From contig JAFTOU010000006.1 in assembly GCA_017463615.1 (NCBI GenBank), positions 62,001 through 126,000 on the forward strand: a DNA stretch of 64,000 bases, given 5' to 3'. Below the pieces are notes generated by a model. It searched no databases. It worked only from the letters and a program-made list of their open reading frames with translations, and was not told the origin of the DNA. A program made the position numbers and the translations under genes. Shown here piece after piece: positions 43,350 through 53,000 of the stretch. Every line of letters starts with the position of its first letter. Within the stretch, counting starts at the first letter, position 1. Source of the stretch: Alistipes sp. (lineage in GTDB: Bacteria > Bacteroidota > Bacteroidia > Bacteroidales > Rikenellaceae).

Positions 43350-45131
43350 CTACCAACCGTGGTTCTGCTTGATGTTTGGATTCACGTTCAGAACGCCCTG
43401 TGGGATAGGACGAACATAACGCTTGTCACTCCACTCCAGCTTATAGTTATAAGTAAGGAAGCCCTCTGGAGAGAAAGAGTGGTTCTGATCAGCAGTAGAA
43501 CCTGTTACGTTGTAACCCAAGCCTGGCTTAGGCTCACCCTCAAAGGTGTAGGTAGCACCGTTGAACTCCATACCTGCGCGTGCAGACTCTGGAACATAAA
43601 CTCCCAACCAACCCTGGTTGTTAGTCTGACGATCAACGATGAGGTTACCCAGCTTCCAACGATAGAGGTCCATCTCACGGAGACCCTCGCCGAGGAGCTC
43701 TACAGTACGCTCACGACGAATCTCAGTAAGAACATTTGAAAGGTTGCCATAGTAAGCCTTCAACCAACCGCAATCCCAAGCACCGTCAGGATAGATATTG
43801 GTAACGCCTGCGCGTGCGCGGAGAGCACCAACGGTCTTGTCCCAATCGTCCTTAGAGAGGTTGCCACCATTGAGCTCAGCCTTAGCCTCTGCCAGGTTGA
43901 TAAGTACCTCACCGTAGCGAAGAATTGGATAGTCGTTGTCGTTCTTACCCTTAGAGTAGTTCTCCTCCTTCTCGATAGAGAACTTAACATTCTGATAGAA
44001 GTTGTAAGTGTAAGTGGTGTTGGTGTTCTTAAGAAGCTGCTCACCATTGGTCTTAGTGTACATATAACCTGGGTGGTGTACGCAAGCCTTCAGACGAGAG
44101 TCACGACCCTCAAACTCCTCAGAGATAAGCACCTTACCCTCGTGAGTGATAGGTGTACCGTCAGCGTTGAGGTAGTGGTTCATCATCAGCTTGGTAGGAG
44201 ATACCTGCTGGTCATAAGTAGATGAGTTTACAACCCAAGTAAGCTCGTGCATACGAGCAAGCTCGCCACCGTCATAGTCACTCCACCAGATAGTCTCTGG
44301 AGAAGCTGCCAGGTTGGTGTTGTGGAACAGATCGTAGTAATCAGCGTGGAGTGAGAAGTTACCGCTGTTAATCAACTCCTCAGATGCGTTAACGCACTCA
44401 GTAAGGAAGTCGTTAGCAGACTCGTACTGGCCATTCCAAGCAGCATTGGTAGATGGGTTCACAGAGTGATACTTACGGAAGGTACCCTCGTAGAGACATA
44501 CGCGGCTCTTGAATGCCAAAGCAATCCACTTGTTGATAACGCCATTGTACTTGCTGTCACCAGAGAGGTTCTGGCAAGCGAAGTTAAGATCCTCAAGAAC
44601 CATGTGCATTACATACTCACGATCGTCACGACCTGCGTAGAGAACCTCGTCCTCAACATCCAGTGGATGGTCAATCCAAGGCACATCACCGAAGGTCTGA
44701 ACCTTTGCATAGTAGAAGTAAGCACGCCAGAAACGAGCAACTCCCTGATAGTGGTTGTAAGTCTCCTCAGAAACATTCTTCTGAGCGCGTGACATATTGG
44801 TAAGGAGAATATTAGCACGACGGATGTTACGCCAGTTGCTAACAGCCCAGCTACCCTGCTTCTCAGAGTTCCAGATACCTGGACGGTAGTAGTCTGAAGA
44901 GGTCTTTGAACAGAAGAGGTCTGACCAAGAATCGCTATATCCCAGACCGTCTGCAGTTGGCTGATAAGACTGAATCAGACCGTTGCAGTAGAGCTCAAGC
45001 TCAAGCTCGTTCTGGAAATATGTATCAGCTGACATCTTGTCGATAGGCTCCACAGTGAGGAACTTCTCGCAAGATACGCCCGTGAAGGCTACCGCTGCTA
45101 CAACAAATAAATTTAATATACTCTTTTTCAT
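43350..45131 (-). CDS. RagB/SusD family nutrient-binding lipoprotein
   Basis: 593 residues. Lipoprotein signal MKKSILNLFVVAAVAFTGVSC, then EKFLTVEPIDKMSADTYFQN, a standard SusD start. Core helices ARFWRAYFYYAKVQTFGDVPW, ILRYGEVLINLAEAKAE, TEIRRERTVELLGEGLREMDL, and a C-terminal VRPIPQGVLNVNPNIKQNHGW. It forms the lid of the SusC transporter encoded 12 bases upstream. Codon use in this operon leans to codons common in highly expressed genes, more so than in most neighbours. Confidence 0.96.
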   Translation of the reverse strand: MKKSILNLFVVAAVAFTGVSCEKFLTVEPIDKMSADTYFQNELELELYCNGLIQSYQPTADGLGYSDSWSDLFCSKTSSDYYRPGIWNSEKQGSWAVSNWRNIRRANILLTNMSRAQKNVSEETYNHYQGVARFWRAYFYYAKVQTFGDVPWIDHPLDVEDEVLYAGRDDREYVMHMVLEDLNFACQNLSGDSKYNGVINKWIALAFKSRVCLYEGTFRKYHSVNPSTNAAWNGQYESANDFLTECVNASEELINSGNFSLHADYYDLFHNTNLAASPETIWWSDYDGGELARMHELTWVVNSSTYDQQVSPTKLMMNHYLNADGTPITHEGKVLISEEFEGRDSRLKACVHHPGYMYTKTNGEQLLKNTNTTYTYNFYQNVKFSIEKEENYSKGKNDNDYPILRYGEVLINLAEAKAELNGGNLSKDDWDKTVGALRARAGVTNIYPDGAWDCGWLKAYYGNLSNVLTEIRRERTVELLGEGLREMDLYRWKLGNLIVDRQTNNQGWLGVYVPESARAGMEFNGATYTFEGEPKPGLGYNVTGSTADQNHSFSPEGFLTYNYKLEWSDKRYVRPIPQGVLNVNPNIKQNHGW

Positions 45132-45143
45132 ATCTTATATACA

Positions 45144-48100
45144 TTAGAAAGTAATATTCAAACCGAAGGTGAAGGTTCTAAACATAGGGTAAGAATAACC
45201 CTGACCTGCACCAGAGAGACCAGTTGCACCACCAGCGTTAAAGTCGGTATCACCAGCACCAATTACCTCAGGGTCAAACAGCTTAGTGTGCTTGAACAGG
45301 TTAGATACGGTAAATACATTCTCGCCAGTGAAGTATACCTTCAGCTTCTGGATGTGCCACTTCTGAGTGAGCTTAGTAGGGAAGGTATAGTCAATAGTCA
45401 GGTTCTTCAGACGGAGGTAAGATACATCCTGCATGTAGTAGTCGTTCTCGTATGCGAGAGGACCTACGTTACGGTTTGCAGCGTAAGCTACAGGACGAGT
45501 CCAGTATGCACCTGGGTTAGTTACTACCCAGTTCTCAGTTGAGTAATCAACATTTACGCGGTCTGTAGTGTGAACCTTAGGCAGGTAGTCGTATGGACGG
45601 TTGTACATACCCCAGAAGAAACCAGACTCCTGATCAGGATACCAGTCACGCTTCATAACACCCTGGAAGAAGAGGCTCAGGCCAATACCGTTCCAGTTTG
45701 CAGAGAGGTTGAGACCGTAGTGATAGCGAGCGCGCTCGTTACCAACGATTGCAAGGTCACCGTGATCCTCCAGAGTACCCTTACCAGTGTTGATCTGACC
45801 GTCACCATTGAGGTCAAGGAACTTAAGGTCACCGGCAAATGCACGGAAGTTAGAACCGTTCTTGTGGAATGCGTCCTTAGACCAGTTGAGTGCCTCCTCA
45901 TTGCTCAAGAAGTAACCGTCGGTCTTGAAGCCCCAAACATCGCCAAGCTCCATACCCTCATAGAAGGCGTAGATGTTACCAGACTCGTTAGAGAACTTGT
46001 GGATCCACATGCGGCTATCCCATACAGCGAAACGAGCAGAGTAGTTGAAGTCCTTGCCACCAACCTTGAAGCTATCGCGCCAAGTCAGAGCAGCCTCCCA
46101 ACCCTTAGTCTTCAGAGTACCGTAGTTGATCTGTGGTGACTCCTCACCCAGAACTGCTGGATACTCAGGACCAGTTGTAATCATATCGGTAGTATACTTC
46201 CAGTAGATATCACCCGAGAATGAGAGACGGTTGCGGAGGAAGTCCAAATCCAAACCGATATCGTATGTAGTAGAGGTCTCCCAAGTAAGTGATGGAGAAA
46301 CCATACCATTAGTAGTTACATAAGGAACCTTAGAGCCGTTGATAATCTCAGAGGTCTTGTCTACAGACCAGAGGTCCATAAATGCGTAGTCAGAGATCAT
46401 AGAGTTACCCAGTGAACCTACGTTAGCGCGAACCTTGAAGTTATCCAACCACTCGTCAGACCAATCCATCCAAGGCTCGTCAGCAAGACGCCAACCAATT
46501 GAACCTGAAGGGAAGAAACCCCAACGCTGGTTAGTAGGGAAGCGAGACTCACCGTCATAACGACCTGCGAACTCAAAGATATAACGACCAAGAAGTGAGT
46601 AGTTTACACGGGCAAATACACCAACTGAGTTGTGATCGTAACCATCATCCTCTACAGAGTACTCCTGAGAGTCCATCAGCTCAAATGAAGGACGGCTTGG
46701 GTCCATCAGGCCGAGGCGCTGGAGGTAGAGACGACGATAAGACTTCTTCTCAAGGTTCCAACCAGCCATGAAGTTAAGGTCGTGGTTCTTACCGAGCTTA
46801 GGAGTCCAAGTCAGGACTGCATTTGCAGTGATGTAATCAGTGTTGTAACGCCAGTCAGACTTGTAAGAAGAGGTGTTGTAGTCCTCAGCACCACCAGGAC
46901 CAGAGTAACCGGTCTGGATAGGAGATACGCGAACCTGAGTGTTACGGTCTGCCTTGTAAGTGAAGTCACCGACAATCTTCAGTACATCCTTAATAGGCTC
47001 TACAGTCAGAGTAGTAGTTGAAGATGCGTACATCTTGATATTCTCCTGATAAGACTGGTCGCCAGAGAATGCGCCGTACATTACAGCTGCACCATAGAAT
47101 GACAGAGTACCATCCTCGTTGTAAGGAGTGTAGATAGGCTGACCACGGTGCTCAAACTGACGGAGGATTGGCTGTGAACCACCTGTTACCATTGGCTGGT
47201 GATACTTCTGGTGGAAGATAGAAGTGTTGTTACCCAGGGTCAACCACTTGAAGATCTTAACCTCACCCTTAGCACGGAGGTTGTAAGCGTTGTACTGCTC
47301 GTTGTTGAACTCGTAGATACCATCCTGGTTGTAGTAACGACCTGATACTGAGTACTTAACGCGCTCAGAAGAACCTGCTACAGAGAGGTTGTGAACATGG
47401 CTAACATTCATATCCTTGTAGAAGAGGTCGATCCAGTTGGTAGAGCCGTAGTATGCGTAGTTACCAGCCTTAGTGTAACCGTGCTCAACACCATAGAGGG
47501 CGTAGTTAGGATCCTTCTTACGAAGGTACATCTCCTCCTTATATGGACGAGCAACCTCGTTACCATTCTCGTCAACACCAAGAACGGTACCGTAGGTATC
47601 CGAACGGTTGTTCACGTTACCTGGGAGCTTACCAGAAGAGGTTGGGGTACGAGAGTCGTTCTGGAAGTAGAGTGCAAAGTTCTCCAACCAGTCAGAACCG
47701 TCAACAACAAGGTGATCCTCCCACTTAGTAGTACGAGAGTTGAGAGATACAGAACCATTATAATTAATAGTAACCTTGTCCTTAGCTGGGGTCTTGGTTG
47801 TTACGAGGATTACACCATAACCACCTCGTGCACCGTAAACGGCAGCAGAAGCAGCATCCTTCAGTACAGCGATGTTCTCTACATCCTCAGGGTTTACAGA
47901 GTTAAGGTCACCCTCAACACCGTCGATGAGAACGAGTGCAGAACCACCCTGACCGAGGGAGATGGTCTTGCCAGTACCTGAAGAGGTAGATGTACGCATT
48001 GATACAGACTGTGAACCACCACGGATGTAGATATCACCACCCTGTGTAGGCTTACCGTCTCGCGGCATCACATTCAGACCTGGAACCATACCCTGCAGTG

Positions 48101-48557
48101 AACGAGAAACGTTAGGGGTTGAACGGCTCTCCAGCTCCTCACCGCCGAGGTTCTCAACAGCACCTACGAGCTGAGCCTTTTTCAGAGTACCGTAACCTAC
48201 AACGACAACCTCGTCCACAGCTGTGCTGGACTCAGTAAGTGCGAAGTCTACAACTGAGCGACTGCCCACTGTAGCCTCAACTGTTGTATAACCGAAGAAA
48301 GAGCACTCCAGCACATCCTTAGCTGAAGCATTGATAGAGAACTGACCGTTAGCGTCGGTTGCTGTACCGGTCGATGTACCCTTAACAACGATTGCTGCAC
48401 CTGGCATAGGAGCCTTAGTAGCAGCGTCGATAACTGTACCGGAAACAGTTCGGTTCTGTGCCACAACATTTCCTGATGCGAGCAATGCGATCGCACACAG
48501 TACACCTGTCAGCACCTTTCCGAATCTTCCGGAAATCGATAGTAAGACGTGTTTCAT
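45144..48557 (-). CDS. SusC/RagA family TonB-linked outer-membrane transporter (phase-variable candidate)
   Basis: 1137 residues. Signal peptide (MKHVLLSISGRFGKVLTGVL...), regulatory-like domain RTVSGTVIDAATKAPMPGAA, TonB box region DEVVVVGYGTLKKAQLVGAV, plug VLIDGVEGDLNSVNPEDVE and VLKDAASAAVYGARGGYG, then the barrel, ending FRTFTFGLNITF. Together with the SusD lipoprotein it imports a ligand that the phosphoesterase of the operon presumably processes. The only promoter I can find lies about 185 bases upstream inside an inverted-repeat-bounded segment, in the orientation that would express the operon. If that segment flips, the operon should be silent. Confidence 0.96.
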   Translation of the reverse strand: MKHVLLSISGRFGKVLTGVLCAIALLASGNVVAQNRTVSGTVIDAATKAPMPGAAIVVKGTSTGTATDANGQFSINASAKDVLECSFFGYTTVEATVGSRSVVDFALTESSTAVDEVVVVGYGTLKKAQLVGAVENLGGEELESRSTPNVSRSLQGMVPGLNVMPRDGKPTQGGDIYIRGGSQSVSMRTSTSSGTGKTISLGQGGSALVLIDGVEGDLNSVNPEDVENIAVLKDAASAAVYGARGGYGVILVTTKTPAKDKVTINYNGSVSLNSRTTKWEDHLVVDGSDWLENFALYFQNDSRTPTSSGKLPGNVNNRSDTYGTVLGVDENGNEVARPYKEEMYLRKKDPNYALYGVEHGYTKAGNYAYYGSTNWIDLFYKDMNVSHVHNLSVAGSSERVKYSVSGRYYNQDGIYEFNNEQYNAYNLRAKGEVKIFKWLTLGNNTSIFHQKYHQPMVTGGSQPILRQFEHRGQPIYTPYNEDGTLSFYGAAVMYGAFSGDQSYQENIKMYASSTTTLTVEPIKDVLKIVGDFTYKADRNTQVRVSPIQTGYSGPGGAEDYNTSSYKSDWRYNTDYITANAVLTWTPKLGKNHDLNFMAGWNLEKKSYRRLYLQRLGLMDPSRPSFELMDSQEYSVEDDGYDHNSVGVFARVNYSLLGRYIFEFAGRYDGESRFPTNQRWGFFPSGSIGWRLADEPWMDWSDEWLDNFKVRANVGSLGNSMISDYAFMDLWSVDKTSEIINGSKVPYVTTNGMVSPSLTWETSTTYDIGLDLDFLRNRLSFSGDIYWKYTTDMITTGPEYPAVLGEESPQINYGTLKTKGWEAALTWRDSFKVGGKDFNYSARFAVWDSRMWIHKFSNESGNIYAFYEGMELGDVWGFKTDGYFLSNEEALNWSKDAFHKNGSNFRAFAGDLKFLDLNGDGQINTGKGTLEDHGDLAIVGNERARYHYGLNLSANWNGIGLSLFFQGVMKRDWYPDQESGFFWGMYNRPYDYLPKVHTTDRVNVDYSTENWVVTNPGAYWTRPVAYAANRNVGPLAYENDYYMQDVSYLRLKNLTIDYTFPTKLTQKWHIQKLKVYFTGENVFTVSNLFKHTKLFDPEVIGAGDTDFNAGGATGLSGAGQGYSYPMFRTFTFGLNITF

Positions 48558-48712
48558 AATTTTCAGTTTGTAATTAAATTTTTAATTCTTCATCGGCTGC
48601 AAAACAGCTTCAGAAGAGCGCACAGTTCGAAACACACTGAAAATCTGAATAACGGTTTTAAGGTTGTTTTTTGTTTTTGTTTTTGTTAAAATTGTTTGCT
48701 TTTTGCCTGCCT

Positions 48713-48873
48713 CATCTCTTTTTAAGAGAGGTATGCGGATACAAAGATAGTCAAATTTTCTCAACAAGCAAATTTTTTTCACTTTTTTCTGTTTTGGGTG
48801 TGTTGTTCAAAAGAGTTGCAAATTCTGCTAACTGGCTGATAGTGTGTACTGCTCCCTCTCTTAAAAAGAGATG
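48713..48873. promoter_or_regulatory. Invertible promoter segment with perfect 19-bp inverted repeats
   Basis: The left repeat (48713-48731, CATCTCTTTTTAAGAGAGG) and the right repeat (48855-48873) are exact reverse complements. Between them are 123 bases that hold one promoter, now pointing left into the susC gene. The repeats are themselves partly symmetric around TTTTTAA, as expected for tyrosine-recombinase crossover sites. A tyrosine recombinase gene is directly adjacent, and its last six codons and stop (48861-48873) are in the right repeat. The plus strand of the segment has no TAnnTTTG, so the flipped state should not drive susC. Confidence 0.88.
48742..48772 (-). promoter_or_regulatory. 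Promoter of the second SusC/SusD operon, inside the invertible segment
   Basis: Minus strand TTTG (48772-48769), 19 bases, TATCTTTG (48749-48742). Transcription from about 48736 leaves a leader of about 180 bases that contains the left inverted repeat. Confidence 0.82.
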
Positions 48874-49763
48874 GACTTTAGTACTATCTTGTTGGCGATG
48901 TCCACTGCCGAATTATCTAACGACGCGAGATATATTCTGGTAGTGGACTCGTTGTTGTGCCCTAAGGCGCGGCTTATCGTGGCGACGGAGACCTGCTGGG
49001 CGTAGGCTATGCTCGCCCAGCTGTGGCGGGCAACATAGAGGGTCAGTGGCGTTGCTATGGATGCCATCGTGCCGATAGTCTTCAGTGCGCTGTTTATGGC
49101 GTGGGAGGCGCTCAGATACTCTCTGCGCGGGTTTCTGCCCTTGATTATCGGGAAGATGTAGGGCGTGGATGGACTAAAATATCGCTCGGCAATCTGCGCC
49201 ATGCACCTCTCCCACTTTATCACAATCTGCTGCCCCGTCTTGCGACGATTGTAGACCAAGTAGCCGCTGCGAATGTCCGACCATCTGAGGTGGGCGATGT
49301 CTACGAACGCCATCCCGCGAGTGTAGAGGCTGAAGAGGAAGATGTCGGCGGCGAACTGTAGTCTGCGGTTGTCCTGCAGGTCAAGCTGCGCTATGCGACG
49401 AATATCCTCGGCGCGGAGGGCTCGCTTGGCGGTCTTGCTTGTGCCAGTATATGCACGCCTGAATGGGGCGTTGTTCGCTACTAAACCATCCTCTACGGCG
49501 CGGTTGTATATGGCGCGCAAGTTCCTGATATAGAACGAAATAGTATTCGCCGATAACCCTCTGTTGCGAAGATGATACTGATAGGCGACTACCATCTGCG
49601 AGTCTATCTTGCAGAGCGGTATATCCTCGCCACCCCGATAATTCATAAAACTTTTTACTGCTGCCATGTATGTCTCTGCGGCGCGAACTCTGCCACAACC
49701 ATATAGCCACTCAGACACCTGTGCCGCGTAGCGGCAAAGAGAGATGTTGTCTCTACTTTTCAT
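48861..49763 (-). CDS. Tyrosine recombinase, probable promoter invertase
   Basis: 300 residues. N-terminal SAM-like DNA-binding domain (KSFMNYRGGEDIPL, LSANTISFYIRNLRAIYN), then the catalytic domain: R149 (SLYTRGMAFVDIAHL), K175 (NRRKTGQQ), YVARHSWAS (Tyr243 where many integrases have His, with R246), LGHNNESTT (H269) and nucleophile Y278 (RIYLAS). The Tyr-for-His form is common in Bacteroidota chromosomal recombinases that flip promoters. There is no excisionase, att-like flank or phage gene nearby. Its 3' end is built into the right inverted repeat, so a flip leaves the protein unchanged. Inferred role: switching the adjacent promoter. Confidence 0.92.
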   Translation of the reverse strand: MKSRDNISLCRYAAQVSEWLYGCGRVRAAETYMAAVKSFMNYRGGEDIPLCKIDSQMVVAYQYHLRNRGLSANTISFYIRNLRAIYNRAVEDGLVANNAPFRRAYTGTSKTAKRALRAEDIRRIAQLDLQDNRRLQFAADIFLFSLYTRGMAFVDIAHLRWSDIRSGYLVYNRRKTGQQIVIKWERCMAQIAERYFSPSTPYIFPIIKGRNPRREYLSASHAINSALKTIGTMASIATPLTLYVARHSWASIAYAQQVSVATISRALGHNNESTTRIYLASLDNSAVDIANKIVLKSISF

Positions 49764-49879
49764 AATTCTTAAAATTTTTTAATTATTAAAATTTTCAACA
49801 ACTTTTTAGGTGTTTTAGGTGTGTTATTTGTCAAAAAGTTATAAAAAATAGGTAAAAAGCGAAGATTTTTAATAAAATG

Positions 49880-49911
49880 TTTGGCAGTTTGTAAAAAATG
49901 CTTTACATTTG
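49880..49911 (+). promoter_or_regulatory. Promoter of the fibronectin-III lipoprotein gene
   Basis: TTTG at 49880-49883, 20 bases, TACATTTG at 49904-49911. Confidence 0.75.
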
Positions 49912-50073
49912 TGTTGCAGTTTGAGACATACACCTCTGCAGATGTCTGTTCGGGCGGTCGCTCGTCGCTTTTGTAGAGTCTAAATCGGGATAACGAGAAT
50001 TAAGGAGAGGCAGGAATGCCTTACCTTGATTTTTGTTGTATTTTATTTGTATCAACCAGTAAAAAAAACTTTT
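49912..50073 (+). other. Long structured 5' leader
   Basis: About 155 bases between the predicted start of transcription and the ATG. It can form GACAT...ATGTC (49924-49947) and AAGGAGAGGC...GCCTTACCTT (about 50002-50030) stems. No reading frame of note. It may be a stabilising or regulatory leader; no known riboswitch was recognised. Confidence 0.4.
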
Positions 50074-53000
50074 ATGAAAATCAATCGCAAACTTATAGCT
50101 GCATTTGCTATGCTGTCGGTTGTCTTCGCTGCTTGTACAGAGACTGCACCTGATGTAGACGCTGGTATCAAGACTGACCTGGCAAAGCCTAGCAGTGTAA
50201 CTTGGGACGAGGGTGCCTCTTCAAAGACATCACTTGCCCTGACTTGGGATGCATCAGCTGCTATCGCTGCGGGCGCAACATCGTTCTCAGCACAGGTAGT
50301 TCGTCCTAATATGGATACTATGGGTGAGGGTGAGCTTCACGACTTTGTTACCCCTGACCAGTATGATGCTTCTACAACAACTGTTCTCGCAGTTACTACT
50401 AATTATGTAGGTTCTCCTTCTATCGCAGAGGGTGACGCTCCTTGCGACCAGGTAGTATTTGAGAACCTGGCAAACGGTAAGCAGTATATGCTCCGTGTTC
50501 GCGCAAACTACGCTAACTCTAACTACTCTGAGTGGGTATGGGTTACTACCGAGGCTGGTGAGCTCGCTCACATCAAGACCGGTAAGGGCCTTGTAGACCC
50601 TACTGAGCTTGACGACAAGACCCCTCCAACCGTAAAGGTTTCTGAGGTTACCGCTGGCGACGCTATCGTTACTTGGTCTACTACTAACTGGACTAACAAC
50701 AACGCTGACTTCGGTATGGCTTATAAGCTCATCGTAAAGAAGGGTAACGACCTTGTTGTAGCTTGGAATATCCCTGCAAACTCTGACATCTGGAGCTCTT
50801 ACGCTAAGAACGGTTGCGCATTCAAGCTCACCGCTCTTGACCCAGAGACTGAGTACAATGTTACTGTTCAGAATGTAACTGAGGGCACTGAGCCACTCGC
50901 TCCAACTACCTTCACTACTGCTAAGTCACAGGTTGTAACTATGCCTACAGCTGTTGCTGCTGCTGGCGATGTTATCCTCTATGAGGACTTCTCTGAGCTC
51001 TTCATCACTGCTGACCTCTCTCGTGGTGCTGCTGGTTACTCTTACGACAACCGTAACCTGATGGACGCTCCTTGGATTGCTGCTGGTGATGACCCAGTTA
51101 CAAACGATGTTGAGGGTAGAGGTTGCTACCTTGTTGACCCATCTACTGAGGTAGGTATGTTCAACACTATTAAGAAGTATATCGCTATTACTCGTCTTAA
51201 CACTTGGGGTATGATGTCTGAGGATAACACTAACGGTGCTATCTGTGCTCGTTCAAGCCATGTAAAGATGGGTGCATCTTCAAAGTGTGCTTGGCTCGTA
51301 CTTCCTGAGATCACTTGTCTCCAGCAGACTGCAACCGTTGAGCTCTCATTCGACGCTGCTCTCTACGAGACTGACCCAGGTTCTGTTATCGTTGAGATGC
51401 TTACTGGCTGTACTCAGGCTGACAACGCTTCTAACAGCTATGTAACACCATCTGACCGTATGACAATTGGTACTACCAGTGTTGTTCCAGCTTGGACTAC
51501 ATATACCTTTACTATTGATAATGTAAACAACGGCGCTCGTATCGCTATCGGTGGTAACCGTAATGGCGTAGAGGGTCAGCACCGTTTCTACCTTGATAAC
51601 ATCTCTCTGAAGGTTGTTGGCTACGGCGATCTTAAGCTCGCTGCTCCAAAGAACATCGTTGTAACTCCTACCGACACTACCGCTGAGGTTGTTTGGGATA
51701 AGGTAAATAGCGCTGAGGAGTATGTTGTTGAGTACACCAACACTTGCGACGTTTGTGGTCAGCCAGTTTGGACTGCACTTCCTGCAACTACAGAGCTTAA
51801 GGCTGAGATTGAGGGTCTTGCATTTGAGACTGAGTACTCAGTTCGCGTTAAGGCTGTTGCTGGCGAGGTAGTTTCTCCTTACAGCGAGCCTGTAGCATTC
51901 AAGACTCTTGCTGAGATTAAGAAGCTCAAGACTCCAAAGGATGTTGTTGCTGTTGCTGGTGTTGCAACTGTTGACCTTACATTCCCTCTGGTAACTAAGG
52001 CTACCGATTACGAGGTTTACAATGGCGAGACTAAGCTCTCAAGCTTGTTCACTGAGGCTGATAAGGTTATCTCTCTGACTGTTTACGGCCTTGAGGCTAA
52101 GACTGCTTACAACCTCCAGCTTAAGGCTGTAGCTCCAGGTTCTGACATGGAGGCTTCTGACCTTACTGAGGCTATCGCAGTAACTACTGGCGAGATTTCA
52201 GCTTATGTATCTGCTGGTTGCGAGTATAAGCCTACTTCACTGACTGCACAGTGGCCAGATTGGCGTGCAAACCACGCTTATACTATCCAGATTGCTGACG
52301 CTTCTGGCGTACTCGGCGCTTGGGATGTTACTTATTCTACTTCTAAGTGTTACGATGGCACAGGTGCTGCAATCGTTCCTACTCGTTTCACTTTCGGTGC
52401 GCTGACTCCAGAGACTGAGTACACAGTTTCTATCAAGGCTAAGGGAGCTGAGGATGTAGTTTACGCTTCTCAGGTACTCAAGACTGGCGCTGTTCGTGCA
52501 GCTGGTGAGAAGGATGTTTACTGGCAGGGCTTTGACGATTGCTTCTTCGGTGGCGATTCTCACAATATAGCATACGCAGTTATCAGTGCAAGCGCTGACG
52601 CTCTTAAGCTTATTGACTGGCCAACTACAACTGCTGACATCTATGCTAATGTAGTATCTACAACCGCTACTAACGGTCCAGGTTCTGCAGACCGTACTTC
52701 TGCTATTCAGTCTTACTGCAAGGCTGATGCAGAGTGTTCTCTCTACAACTGGACCATCGCAGGTTCTGAGGTTCACTCAGGTTACCTCAAGGTAGGTGCA
52801 GGTGGTACTATCGGTTCTATCACTACAGATGTTCTGGGTGAGAAGGCTAATGGTGCTTGCACAGTATCATTCAAGGTATCTCCTCGTTCTGATGGTAGCG
52901 TTTGTGCTGCTAAGGTTAAGCTCGTAGTTGTTCACGCAGATGGTACTGAGACTGTTGCAGCTTCTGGTCTGGATGTTCTTACCGACGGCGATGCTTTCAA

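Noticed and set aside
48861-49763. Integrase of a prophage or conjugative element
   Set aside because: No attachment-site duplication at a tRNA, no excisionase, relaxase or phage genes nearby; the adjacent inverted repeats with a promoter fit a local invertase better.
49912-50073. Known riboswitch in the leader of the FN3 gene
   Set aside because: Hairpins are present but no conserved core of a riboswitch class that I know; left as a structured leader only.
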